Of a DNA stretch of 64,000 nt, positions 8,674 to 17,629 are shown one piece after another. The notes under the pieces are model-generated. The model searched no databases, was not told the origin of the DNA, and saw nothing but the letters and a program-made list of their open reading frames with translations. This stretch comes from Terriglobia bacterium (lineage in GTDB: Bacteria; Acidobacteriota; Terriglobia; Versatilivoradales; Versatilivoraceae), in the NCBI GenBank assembly GCA_022452285.1, contig JAKUNG010000013.1:62337-126336 (forward strand), read 5' to 3'. Position 1 is the stretch's first letter. Every line of letters begins with the position of its first letter. Made by a program: the position numbers and the translations under genes.

Positions 8674-9927
8674 TTAAACTTTTTTGTAGACCCTTTCTCC
8701 AGTTGGAAGAAAAAATGAAAGTATAAAACCAAATATGGGGAGTAAGACAACTAGGAACAAAGCTCTCCCAAGCCCCATCTGATCGCCAAGCGTCCCAACT
8801 ACTGGAACTGCCATCCCACCTAATCCCCATGCAAATCCCATCATTAGGGCAGATACCATACTTGCATGGTGAGGTAGAAGTTGTTGAGCCATTACTACAT
8901 TAACGGGTAAGGTGCAGAGTAAAAAAGCTCCTCCCAAAGATAAACAAACCGCAGCAATCAGCCCCTTTGTTAAAAGGAATACAGCTAAGGTAGGAGTAGC
9001 GACAATCATGGAAACAATAATTACTTTTTTGCCCCCCCAACGGTCTGACAGTGGACCTCCCAGAAGACCACCTAGAGCTCCAAAGAACATGAATAGAGCA
9101 GCCATCTGTCCACCTTCAATGAGAGTGTGACCTTTTTGCGTGAAATAAAGTGGCAGAAAGCTCACAAAAGAAACTTGGACTGCAGAGCGAATCACAACTA
9201 AGAAATAGAGGACAATTAGTGGACGCCATATTGGAAGTATCGATTCTTTTAGACTTATTTGAGTAGAAGAAGGAATCTTAGAATTCTTAGCATTTGGAAT
9301 TTGAGAATACAATACCAGAAAGGCAATGACTCCTGGAATCATCATGAAATAAGACTGCTCCAATCCCAATAGTGCTACTGAATAAGTTACAAACAGAGGG
9401 CCTAAGGCAAAACCAAAGGTTCCAGAAGAAACAAAAATGGACATTCCCAGACCCCGACGATCCCCACTGGCACAGGATATTAGGGCTGCTGCTTGAGGAT
9501 GGAAAGAGGCTATGCCAATCCCTGCTAACGCCAGAAGGATGCTGAGTACAAAAAAGTTAGGAGCTAGTCCAATAAATGACATAAATACAGCGGTTATAAG
9601 GGGGCTGAATACAACAAAAAACCGTTTGACAAAACGATCCGAAAGATAACCGTAAAAGGGTTGGGTAAATGAAGTTGAAACCGCTAAGATGGCCCCCAAC
9701 CAACCAGCCTGAGTGATTGTTAAACCCAGTTTAATAACCAATAGTGGCAGCATGGGACCAAGAAAATTAGAATAGGCATCATTTACAAAATGAGAAGCAG
9801 AAAGAGAGACGATCGCAACTTTTTCTTGGCGTTGTATTTCAGTGAAAGATATTTTTTCAGAACCTCTATCTTTGTTCAACTTGTTAGGAACTGAGGAAAA
9901 GTTATTGTTGGGTGTTACCGTTGGCAA
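8674..9927 (-). CDS. MFS transporter, fosmidomycin-resistance (FSR)-like
   Basis: A 417-residue inner-membrane protein with about twelve hydrophobic segments. LVIKLGLTITQAGWLGAI near 65 and FYGYLSDRFVKR near 90 (the G-x-L-S-D-R loop 2-3 motif) identify the major facilitator superfamily; a second copy, GGPLSDRWGGKK, lies in the C-terminal half near 290. The early SASHFVNDAYSNFLGPMLP resembles the FSR group. It is probably a proton-driven exporter of a small molecule or drug. The soluble N-terminal 35 residues are polar. It is a single gene with its own upstream gap toward folC. The substrate cannot be named. Confidence 0.85.
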   Translation of the reverse strand: MPTVTPNNNFSSVPNKLNKDRGSEKISFTEIQRQEKVAIVSLSASHFVNDAYSNFLGPMLPLLVIKLGLTITQAGWLGAILAVSTSFTQPFYGYLSDRFVKRFFVVFSPLITAVFMSFIGLAPNFFVLSILLALAGIGIASFHPQAAALISCASGDRRGLGMSIFVSSGTFGFALGPLFVTYSVALLGLEQSYFMMIPGVIAFLVLYSQIPNAKNSKIPSSTQISLKESILPIWRPLIVLYFLVVIRSAVQVSFVSFLPLYFTQKGHTLIEGGQMAALFMFFGALGGLLGGPLSDRWGGKKVIIVSMIVATPTLAVFLLTKGLIAAVCLSLGGAFLLCTLPVNVVMAQQLLPHHASMVSALMMGFAWGLGGMAVPVVGTLGDQMGLGRALFLVVLLPIFGFILSFFLPTGERVYKKV

Positions 9928-10086
9928 TCATTACTCCTTACTTTAGTAGGATCACAGCTGATTTCATTATTAGAAATAAAAACGGTTTTTCGGAAAAGAA
10001 CATATAGGCACATCAAAATATTTTTAAATAGTGATTATCTGAATCAATAACGTCATTTTCTATATATTTAATTTTTAATCAGCTCT

Positions 10087-11442
10087 TTATGTGTTCGACA
10101 AGTGTTGTTTAATTTCTCCAATTAGATAAAGTGATCCTAATACCAAGATCGTGTCATCAATTTTGGCTTTGGAGTGCGCTAACAACCATGCTGCTTCTAC
10201 GTTTTTTGTTAAATGGACAGGCACCTTAAAATCAGAATATTTTTCTAGGATTTCCTGTGGTGTTGCACTGCGTTCAGATTTTGGTTGTGTCAGAATAACC
10301 TCTCTGGCAAGTCCAGCTAAGTTAGACATAATCCCAGTGATGTCCTTGTCTCGCAGTGAGCCATAAATAAGAATAACCTTCTCAGAGGACAAAAAGTTGG
10401 CAATATGATATCGAACACTTTTAGCAGCTTGTGTATTGTGAGCTCCATCCATAATAATTTGAGGAGAAGTTTGTTTGATTTCTAATCTACCTGGCCAAGA
10501 TGTTTGGGAAACACCTTTTTCAAGGGCAGAGGCTGAAACTTTAAATCCAATATTATTTAAGATTTCTATAATTTGAATTGCTGCTAGAACATTTTTTACT
10601 TGATGAGGCCCTGGTAATGGAATTTTCAATTTAAATTTTTCCCCTAAAACAGGTTCAACACCCAGTAAAGTTTTTTCTAGGGTATTATTCAGTATTTTGA
10701 AATTTAAATCCTGAAAAGCTGAAATAAATTGGGCCTGGTTCTTCTTACACTGCTGTTTGACTAGTTTAATGACAGTTTTATTTGTACTACTACACACCAC
10801 CGGTAGATAAGAGGAGTACGAATACTGATTGGGTAACATTCTTTTTATAATACCAATTTTTTCTCGAGTGATTGATTCGAGGTCTTGGCCAAGATATGCT
10901 TGATGGTCCAAACTTATACTGGTAATTACCGCAATCACTGGGTCGATTATGTTGGTGGCATCTAGTCGTCCACCTAAACCAACTTCTACTACTGCAATTT
11001 CGACTTGACGTTCAGCAAAATAGAGAAGAGCAATTGCAGTCAGAATTTCAAAATGGGTTGGGTGACGCTGTAGCTTTAACTTATTTGTCTCATTAGTAGT
11101 ATTAAATAAAAGGGCTTCTATTGCCTGTCTCACTTTCTTAGTTAATCGAGCAAAATCGTTTTGAGTGATTTGTTCTCCGTATACCCGAATTCTTTCTTCG
11201 ACCTTTATCAGATGGGGAGAAGTATACAAACCAGTTCTATATCCTGCTTCACGCATAATCGATTCTGTAAAGGCAGCAACTGACCCTTTTCCATTAGTAC
11301 CAGCAATGAGCACGGCGGGGAATTTTTTTTGAGGATGTCCAAGAAAATTTAATAAAGTTCTCATATTTCCCAAGCCCAGTTTAGCTGTTGTAATTTCATT
11401 GCCGAGAGAATTAAGGAAAGAAATTGCTTGTGCGTAGTTCAT
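10087..11442 (-). CDS. folC: Bifunctional dihydrofolate synthase / folylpolyglutamate synthase
   Basis: FolC adds glutamate to dihydropteroate and then to tetrahydrofolates, in the cytoplasm. The 451-residue length is typical. The P-loop IAGTNGKGSVAAF sits near residues 46-58, followed by GLYTSPHL and the conserved FEILTAIALLYF with EVGLGGRLDATN near 155 (the omega-loop and Mur-ligase region). DGAHNTQA near 330 opens the C-terminal ligase domain. It lies 108 bases downstream of accD in the same direction, the accD-folC arrangement known from many bacteria. All key motifs are intact. Confidence 0.94.
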   Translation of the reverse strand: MNYAQAISFLNSLGNEITTAKLGLGNMRTLLNFLGHPQKKFPAVLIAGTNGKGSVAAFTESIMREAGYRTGLYTSPHLIKVEERIRVYGEQITQNDFARLTKKVRQAIEALLFNTTNETNKLKLQRHPTHFEILTAIALLYFAERQVEIAVVEVGLGGRLDATNIIDPVIAVITSISLDHQAYLGQDLESITREKIGIIKRMLPNQYSYSSYLPVVCSSTNKTVIKLVKQQCKKNQAQFISAFQDLNFKILNNTLEKTLLGVEPVLGEKFKLKIPLPGPHQVKNVLAAIQIIEILNNIGFKVSASALEKGVSQTSWPGRLEIKQTSPQIIMDGAHNTQAAKSVRYHIANFLSSEKVILIYGSLRDKDITGIMSNLAGLAREVILTQPKSERSATPQEILEKYSDFKVPVHLTKNVEAAWLLAHSKAKIDDTILVLGSLYLIGEIKQHLSNT

Positions 11443-11550
11443 GAGTTAATTTACTGCCAATTATAGAATTAGGAAATACATGCTATATAGAATCAAAGGG
11501 AAGAGAAACTTAACGTGATTGCATAGAGAACTGAATAGGTTAGAATTTAA

Positions 11551-12393
11551 CTAAAATCCGAAAAAGTTCAGTGCATTGGAAAGATAGGTCTTTATGTCTT
11601 TACGATTGACTATAGCATCCAGCATGCCGTGTTGAAGTAAAAATTCACTTCTTTGGAACCCACTGGGTAGCTTCTGTCTAATGGTTTGTTCAATTACTCT
11701 GGGTCCTGCAAAGCCAATTAATGCATTTGGCTCAGCAATATTTAGATCTCCCAACATAGCATAGCTAGCGGTAACTCCACCAGTAGTAGGATTAGTTAAA
11801 ACAGAAATATATGGTATATGTTTTCGATCTAATCGGGCAAGAGCGCCACTGATTTTTGCCATTTGCATCAAACTAAGGGCTCCTTCTTGCATGCGAGCCC
11901 CTCCTGAGCATGACACAATGATTAATGGATGTTTTTTCTCAACACAGCGCTCTATTGCTCTTGTGATTTTTTCTCCAACTACTACTCCCATAGATCCACT
12001 TATAAACCCTGATTCCATGGCACAAATACAGACCACTTTGTCACTGAGCTTCCCTTCACCAACCATGATTGCATCGTTCATACCTGTAGCTAGGGACATG
12101 TCACTAAGACGTGTTTTATAAGGCTTTTTATCTACAAACTGAAGTGGGTCATTCGATTGTAAATCACGGTCATATTCAATATAGGTTCCATGGTCGAACA
12201 ATAGATTAAATCTTTCATTAGCTTTTAATTTGAAATGAAAATTACAGTTGGGGCAGACATTACACGTAGACTCTAAATCTTTTTTCCAAATTGTCTGTTT
12301 ACATTGCTCACACTTTTCCCACAGTCCTTCTGTTTTGACGGTTCGAGTACCAATAGGTTTTTTAGGAGCTTTTCTTTTTTTGAACCAAGACAT
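11551..12393 (-). CDS. accD: Acetyl-CoA carboxylase carboxyltransferase subunit beta
   Basis: AccD, with AccA, moves the carboxyl group from carboxybiotin to acetyl-CoA to make malonyl-CoA, the first committed step of fatty acid synthesis. The N-terminal Cys4 zinc ribbon has cysteines at about 28, 31, 47 and 50. The crotonase-like domain shows SGFISGSMGVVVGEKI, then VSCSGGARMQEG near 160 and TNPTTGGVTASYAMLGD near 195, the acyl-CoA and oxyanion region. At 280 residues it is complete. It is the first gene of the accD-folC pair; accA is not in the window and the accC fragment is at the far left edge. Confidence 0.96.
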   Translation of the reverse strand: MSWFKKRKAPKKPIGTRTVKTEGLWEKCEQCKQTIWKKDLESTCNVCPNCNFHFKLKANERFNLLFDHGTYIEYDRDLQSNDPLQFVDKKPYKTRLSDMSLATGMNDAIMVGEGKLSDKVVCICAMESGFISGSMGVVVGEKITRAIERCVEKKHPLIIVSCSGGARMQEGALSLMQMAKISGALARLDRKHIPYISVLTNPTTGGVTASYAMLGDLNIAEPNALIGFAGPRVIEQTIRQKLPSGFQRSEFLLQHGMLDAIVNRKDIKTYLSNALNFFGF

Positions 12394-12492
12394 CTTAAAA
12401 CCTCTTATAACAGAATCAGGATATTAGCCTACTCATAAACAAAAAGTCAAAAGGAACAAATTGATTGATCTTTTGTAGTGTCAATTTAAAGA

Positions 12493-13497
12493 ATGAGGTT
12501 GCATTCGGCAATGTCCCTTCGGATAATGCTACTAATGAAATCTAACTCATACAAACCCCTAGATAACAGATCCATGAGAACCCAGCCGATTCGTGAAAAG
12601 AATGCTAAAGTAGACTTGACGAAATTTGCCAGTATTTATGAAAAGGGATCGGGTATATCAGGATTAATCAAAGGACTTCCTCAAATTTTGGCTGGGAGAG
12701 ATTTTTGTGATGCAGTCGAAGCTATTGTCCAAGCAAAAAAAAATAAACGTGCAATTATATGGGGATTGGGTGGACATGTTGTTAAGTGTGGACTAAATTC
12801 CGTTCTTATCGACTTGATGGATCGTGGGTTTATCTCAGCTCTAGTTTTCAATGGCGCAACAGCAATTCACGATTTCGAGATAGCAATGGTAGGTTCTACT
12901 TCTGAAGATGTTGAAAAAGGTTTACCCACTGGAGATTTTGGTACAAGTGAGGAAACAAGTCATTGGATGAACGATTCAATCAATAAAGGAGTGTCTCGAG
13001 GTAAGGGAATTGGAAAATCTTTAGGAGAATCAATAATTAAAGGTGGACAGCGTTTTCCCCATGCTGAGTCTAGCTTACTAGCTTCTGCTATTCAAAAAGA
13101 TATTCCGGTGACTATTCATGTTGCTATTGGAACAGATACCATCCATACTCATCCGTCAGCTGACGGCTCTGCTTTAGGAAAAGGTAGCCTTCAAGATTTC
13201 CGTCTTTTGGCTTCAATTATTTGTAGACTCCATAATGGTGGTGTTTATCTGAATTGTGGTTCAGCAGTGGTTCTACCAGAGATATTTTTAAAGGCAGTCA
13301 GTTTAGTTAGAAATCTTGGTCACCCACTGGAAAAATTTACTACGGTTAATTTAGATTTCCTTCAGCACTACAGGCCCACTCAGAACGTTATTAAACGGCC
13401 GACTCTTGGATCTGGTCAGGGCATTTCCCTTACTGGACATCACGAGTTAATGATTCCATTATTGGCTGCCACTTTAATAGAGGCTTCTGACAATTGA
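12493..13497 (+). CDS. Conserved protein with weak resemblance to deoxyhypusine synthase
   Basis: I do not recognise a named function. The 334-residue reading frame contains WGLGGHVVKCGLNSVLIDL around residues 92-110, then LVFNGATAIHDFEIAMVG and a GSTSEDVEKG block. This arrangement recalls the NAD-binding region of deoxyhypusine synthase (a CGL...I..L segment followed by G...HD). The catalytic-lysine segment of true DHS is not evident. The C-terminal third is rich in conserved-looking Gly and His (IGTDTIHTHPSADG, SLTGHHELMIP). Start choice is open: ATG 12493 is the longest, while ATG 12574 (residue 28) removes an unconserved-looking leader; neither has a good Shine-Dalgarno sequence. It is divergent from accD. 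It looks soluble, with no signal peptide. Confidence 0.55.
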   Translation: MRLHSAMSLRIMLLMKSNSYKPLDNRSMRTQPIREKNAKVDLTKFASIYEKGSGISGLIKGLPQILAGRDFCDAVEAIVQAKKNKRAIIWGLGGHVVKCGLNSVLIDLMDRGFISALVFNGATAIHDFEIAMVGSTSEDVEKGLPTGDFGTSEETSHWMNDSINKGVSRGKGIGKSLGESIIKGGQRFPHAESSLLASAIQKDIPVTIHVAIGTDTIHTHPSADGSALGKGSLQDFRLLASIICRLHNGGVYLNCGSAVVLPEIFLKAVSLVRNLGHPLEKFTTVNLDFLQHYRPTQNVIKRPTLGSGQGISLTGHHELMIPLLAATLIEASDN

Positions 13498-13569
13498 CAC
13501 ATTTTTGCAACAGTTTACAACTAGGGAAGTAGAATCTAACCATGGTTTTCATTTTGCTATTAAAAGAGT

Positions 13570-14358
13570 ATGAGATTTAGTTTCCAGAAAGAAAGTTTCT
13601 TTCAACCCTCCTTAAAACAAACTCGAGTTCCAAATTTGTTCCCCGTCTGGTCTGGCTGGGACCTATTAGCTATGCTTGGATTTTTCCCTCTTTCTGCTTT
13701 TTTGATTCTTCTACTCAGTCAGGGAATAGGGTACTTATTGGTTTTTGTTTTTGGAAAAAACTATTTTTTAGATCAACCAAGCTATCATGCTGTTATCCAG
13801 ATATTATTCACTAGTCTTTTGAATGGATCTCTCCTTCTTTTTATATATTTTACCATCACATTTAAATATAAGGTTCCTTTCTGGTCGTCTATTAAGTGGG
13901 GAAATCTGAATAAAGTTCAGGTTAATTTTTATGTTTTGACAGGTATGTTGTTAGCACTAGTAATGGGGTTTCTTTCTGGGTTTATCTCAGAAGAGAAAAA
14001 TCCTCCTATAACTGAATTGCTGAAATATCCCGAATCAGCTATTTTATTAGGAATAGTTGCTGTTCTGGTTGCTCCTTTTATTGAAGAAGTGATTTTTAGA
14101 GGTTTTATCTATCCTGTCCTCGAAAGAAGATGGGGACAGTATACAGCAGTTTTTATAACAGCTTTGATGTTTGTATCTCTTCATGTTAGCCAACTTTGGG
14201 GTAGTTGGTTAGGTATCAGTGCTATTTTTTTTGTCGGTCTTTTATTATCCATTGTCAGGGCAAAAACAGATTCCCTTTTCCCTAGCTTTCTTTTGCATTT
14301 ATCCTATAACACTACTCTCTGTTTATTAGCTATGGTGGGTCTTTTAGTAGGTTATTGA
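13570..14358 (+). CDS. CPBP family intramembrane glutamic endopeptidase (Abi/CAAX-type)
   Basis: A 262-residue polytopic membrane protein with about seven hydrophobic segments. It carries the three family motifs in order: EEVIFRGF near residue 174 (E-E-x-x-x-R), FVSLHVSQLWG near 205 with the catalytic-site His, and HLSYN near 244 (H-x-x-x-N). Characterised members cleave inside membranes, as Rce1 does on prenylated CAAX proteins; many bacterial members act in bacteriocin immunity or regulation, and their substrates are mostly unknown. It is a single gene between the DHS-like gene and a convergent lipoprotein gene. Confidence 0.85.
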   Translation: MRFSFQKESFFQPSLKQTRVPNLFPVWSGWDLLAMLGFFPLSAFLILLLSQGIGYLLVFVFGKNYFLDQPSYHAVIQILFTSLLNGSLLLFIYFTITFKYKVPFWSSIKWGNLNKVQVNFYVLTGMLLALVMGFLSGFISEEKNPPITELLKYPESAILLGIVAVLVAPFIEEVIFRGFIYPVLERRWGQYTAVFITALMFVSLHVSQLWGSWLGISAIFFVGLLLSIVRAKTDSLFPSFLLHLSYNTTLCLLAMVGLLVGY

Positions 14359-14473
14359 TAAAATGCTATAGCTGCAATAAAGTCTTAAGGATCTCAATTT
14401 AAATGGAATATGGTGCCCTAATAAATTTCAAATAAAGACATATAAAAGAGTCAAACCCTAATAAGATTAGTTG

Positions 14474-15529
14474 TTACTGTGAGGTTTTTGAAAAAGAGCG
14501 GTACTCTTTCTCGATATCTGAAGGTATTGCATTTCCAGGGTGAATGTAGATGCGGTAGTGAAATGAAATGGATTCACCCTGCTTCATTAAGTGGCTACCA
14601 TCTTGTGTTTCATCGTTATAAAAGTCGTGAAGTCCAAAAGGATTGGCTGCAAATAAAGAGTAACCGCGTGCATGCCAATAAGTTGGATGACGAAAACTTT
14701 GGGGATGGTCTAATATAGTTATTCCTAGAGATTCTTGACTAATCTTAGTAGAATAGTCTACCCATCGTGCAGCTTTTCCCCAACAACCTATTTCACCTGT
14801 TTCACCTTCAGAATTTAAAATGATTGCTCCTTCTTTTTCTGTAAAAAAATGGGCTAGCCTGATCCCAAAACTACCTTCCTTGGTATCGCCAAACTTGACT
14901 GGTCCATTGACCGCGGTAAGTCGAATAATAAAGTCCATTACACGTGATTCATCTCTTTTATGAATTCTAACTTCTCGAAATTCATCCAATACTTTTTTAC
15001 CCGACGGCAAGAGCCAGTCACTGCGTGATTTGATTGTCCCAGTTTGTGCTCCGCTCTCAATCAAATCAAATTGACGGTGTTTGATTTTTCCACTGTTAGA
15101 CACTTCACTCCAAAAATCAACTCCATTAATCTCCCCATGGGTAAACCATAAGCCAGTGTGATGTTGATGGTCATGACTTTCACCTGGAATATTTTTAATC
15201 ATAGGATAGCCACGAGTAATGATTTTTCCTGAAGCTGAACGTAGTGGAAAAAAAATGGGTTTGTTATAACCAGAAAAATGATATGAGGTGAAGGGTTTGC
15301 CATTAACAAAGATATCAACTTGATTAGCACTTCTTTTAAGGAAAACATCCTTTTGTTTCCCTTTTACCTCTTTTTTTGTTGCAACGGAGTTAAGTGTTTT
15401 ATTGTTCGAACAACTCGCTAGAGTAATCAAAGTAAAAAGGAAAAATACAAACCAACTTTGATGCAGCTCTCCTTGTTTATTGGAAAAAAAAGAGTCATTT
15501 TTTACTAGACGGTAGTGAAAAGTTTCCAC
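14474..15529 (-). CDS. DUF6807 (PmoA family) putative lipoprotein
   Basis: The core sequence from about residue 110, with HDHQHHTGLWFTHGEINGVDFW, is the signature of the DUF6807 or PmoA-like family, which is found widely in Planctomycetota, Bacteroidota and relatives and is thought to be linked to carbohydrate use. Despite the name it is not particulate methane monooxygenase. Residues 25-40 are hydrophobic and end in LASC, a lipobox, so export and lipidation are expected. About 24 polar residues precede this, which is long for a signal peptide; the true start may be internal, since an AAGGAG lies inside the frame near 15477, but no ATG, GTG or TTG follows it in frame. The 351-residue length is complete. 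Confidence 0.7.
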   Translation of the reverse strand: METFHYRLVKNDSFFSNKQGELHQSWFVFFLFTLITLASCSNNKTLNSVATKKEVKGKQKDVFLKRSANQVDIFVNGKPFTSYHFSGYNKPIFFPLRSASGKIITRGYPMIKNIPGESHDHQHHTGLWFTHGEINGVDFWSEVSNSGKIKHRQFDLIESGAQTGTIKSRSDWLLPSGKKVLDEFREVRIHKRDESRVMDFIIRLTAVNGPVKFGDTKEGSFGIRLAHFFTEKEGAIILNSEGETGEIGCWGKAARWVDYSTKISQESLGITILDHPQSFRHPTYWHARGYSLFAANPFGLHDFYNDETQDGSHLMKQGESISFHYRIYIHPGNAIPSDIEKEYRSFSKTSQ

Positions 15530-15629
15530 AAATAGGCCTCTCTTTCATAAATTTAATTGATGTATTCAAATTACATATATAAAAAAACTTGGTTTCAATA
15601 GAAAGCCAAAAACTATATTTACATCAAAA

Positions 15630-16730
15630 TTATGGAAACATCTCTTTCCAAAAACCAAACAAACCAAATCCTAATAATGCTGTAGAAAATAATATAACCA
15701 TTCTAGGATACCATCCTTTTTTTTGAAAAGAATGTACTAACAAAAATACAATAACTCCTATTATAGAAATGGTAAAAAACACACCTAGAAACCAACCCAG
15801 AAAATCGACGGGTGTAGCTTTCTGTAGAAAGATTAGAGAGTTGTGAGAAAGAGTAACTCCAAAAAGAGTCCCGAAAAAGCTTGCGAGCATCCATCGATTT
15901 TTAGTGTCCTTTACAAATATATTTTCTGCTGCAACATAAGCTAAACTTAAAGAGCTTACTGTAGAAAAAAAAGCTATGGGTACTGTGATTAAATTGTACG
16001 CCACTAGAATGGAAATAGATAAAAGAGGAGCTAAAAAACCTACTAGAGTTTTAACAAATAAACCTAGATTTGGGACTGTTAGCAATAATCCAAAAATGAA
16101 GCTGATTAGAAAAGGTGAGGCTAGTACACTAGTACTAGAAAACTTAAAACTTTCTAATTTTTTCTGAAAGTTACTCTTCATACTCAAGTGAGCTATTGGA
16201 CTTTCTAGGTTAAAAAATAGCTGTTGAGTACCTTGAAAATATATTACTTTGCCTATATTCCAATGACCGGAGTCAGTGAGATGATGAAGAGTAACTGTAA
16301 AACTAAGATCATTTATTTGTTTGCGAAAGAAAAAAGTCATTTGACAAGTTAATTCTCCAGGACCAGGGCCTTGTTTCCAAAAGATTAGTTGTTGATGTCC
16401 TGTTTCTTTTGTACTTTGAATCTGATAATTATCAAGTAGCTGCGGTATGAATTGTGGAAAAACTTGGCTAACTTCTTTCCTGGAGATGAGATGATCTCCA
16501 TTGAGATCTAATTCATCAACAAATCTGAAATCTCGAAGATTGACAACGAGATTAACCTCAACACTATATTTTTGGACACGGATCTGTGAGTAGCTAATTC
16601 CAGAGGTATGAGCTGATGTTGAAGTTGAAAAAGCTACTATGAGAAAGATGATAAGGAAAAAATGATGAGCCCGTATCATAATTTTTAGGCGATTCATTGA
16701 ATACAAATCAAAGCTGTGAAAAAAAATCAT
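15630..16730 (-). CDS. HupE/UreJ-like membrane protein with exported EF-hand domain, metal motifs lost
   Basis: The N-terminus has a clear signal peptide from Met18 to the ..STSA|HTSG junction (about residue 40). The exported domain contains a full EF-hand loop at residues 75-86 (D-x-N-x-D-x-x-I-x-x-x-E), so it may bind calcium. The C-terminal half has about six membrane segments. The pattern VSSLSLAYVAAEN followed by ASFFGTLFGVTLS lines up with the HupE/UreJ segments ..SIVYVALEN and FG.(V/L)HG.GFA, but the histidines expected of a nickel/metal permease are missing. The ATG at 16730 is 5 bases from the suhB-like stop, suggesting coupling; starts at 16697 or 16679 fit the signal peptide better. 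Confidence 0.6.
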   Translation of the reverse strand: MIFFHSFDLYSMNRLKIMIRAHHFFLIIFLIVAFSTSTSAHTSGISYSQIRVQKYSVEVNLVVNLRDFRFVDELDLNGDHLISRKEVSQVFPQFIPQLLDNYQIQSTKETGHQQLIFWKQGPGPGELTCQMTFFFRKQINDLSFTVTLHHLTDSGHWNIGKVIYFQGTQQLFFNLESPIAHLSMKSNFQKKLESFKFSSTSVLASPFLISFIFGLLLTVPNLGLFVKTLVGFLAPLLSISILVAYNLITVPIAFFSTVSSLSLAYVAAENIFVKDTKNRWMLASFFGTLFGVTLSHNSLIFLQKATPVDFLGWFLGVFFTISIIGVIVFLLVHSFQKKGWYPRMVILFSTALLGFGLFGFWKEMFP

Positions 16731-16735
16731 GAATC

Positions 16736-17524
16736 TTACTGGTTTTTAACAATGATCTGACGCATTTCTTCATGAATCAGTCTATTACTAGCTAGCATTT
16801 GAGGTTGATAGATTGAATAGGTGTCAGAAGAAAAATTGGTTACTAAACCACCTGCTTCCATGGTCATTAAAATACCGGCAGCAGTATCCCAAGGCTTTAG
16901 ATTTATCTCCCAGAATCCATCGAAATTCCCCATAGCAACATAACAAAGATCCAAAGCAGCGGCTCCATCCCTTCGGATAGACTGAACATTCCCAAGAAAG
17001 TCAGAAAAAATTCTTAAAGCCTGTGCTGGTTCTTGAACTATGCTAGGAGGAAACCCTGTTACAATGAGTGAACGTTTTAAGTTGGATACTTCTGAAACTT
17101 GAATTCTTCTGCCATTTCGAAAAGCACCTCCTCCTTTTTCCGCTATGAATAACTCGTCATTCATTGGCTGGTATACAACTCCTAAAATAATTTCCTGACT
17201 CTTTTCTAGTGCGATAGATACACAAAATACAGGATATCCATGAGCATAATTGGTTGTTCCATCCAGTGGATCAATGATCCATTTATATTCAGAACTGTTT
17301 TCAGTGATTGTCCCTTCTTCAGCTAGGATGGAGTGATAGGGAAATTTAGAGATAAGTAAATCAACAATAGCTTGCTCAGAAAACTTGTCTGCTTCTGTAA
17401 CAAGATCAGTTTCTCCTTTGAATTCAATTTCTTTTACACGTCCGTAATATTTTCTTAAGATTTCACCACCTATTTTTGCAGCTTCAATAGCACCAGTGAG
17501 GTAATTTTCCACGTTTAGCCTCAT
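16736..17524 (-). CDS. Inositol monophosphatase family protein (SuhB-like)
   Basis: A 262-residue Mg-dependent, Li-sensitive phosphatase of the IMPase family, acting on inositol phosphates or related sugar or nucleotide phosphates. All metal motifs are seen: AEEGTI near 67, IDPLDGTTNYAHGYP near 85-99 and WDTAAGILMTMEAGG near 213-227. The start MRLNVENYL is not preceded by a strong ribosome binding site. It is followed after 5 bases by the HupE-like membrane gene, so the two may be co-translated. SuhB, CysQ and histidinol-phosphatase members share these motifs; SuhB-like is the best general label. Confidence 0.88.
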   Translation of the reverse strand: MRLNVENYLTGAIEAAKIGGEILRKYYGRVKEIEFKGETDLVTEADKFSEQAIVDLLISKFPYHSILAEEGTITENSSEYKWIIDPLDGTTNYAHGYPVFCVSIALEKSQEIILGVVYQPMNDELFIAEKGGGAFRNGRRIQVSEVSNLKRSLIVTGFPPSIVQEPAQALRIFSDFLGNVQSIRRDGAAALDLCYVAMGNFDGFWEINLKPWDTAAGILMTMEAGGLVTNFSSDTYSIYQPQMLASNRLIHEEMRQIIVKNQ

Positions 17525-17629
17525 TTTTTAAAAATACAAACAAATAAACGTTATCATACAAATGTTTTAGCGATCTGCTAGAAAATGTTGTGTTAACGAG
17601 AAAATACTTTAAACAACATAAAAGATTTA

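Noticed and set aside
14474..15529. Particulate methane monooxygenase (PmoA)
   Set aside because: The PmoA family label of this protein group is historical; the protein is a soluble lipoprotein without the PmoA membrane segments.
17525..17629. Cobalamin riboswitch upstream of the TonB receptor
   Set aside because: Only 105 bases, without the B12-box sequence.
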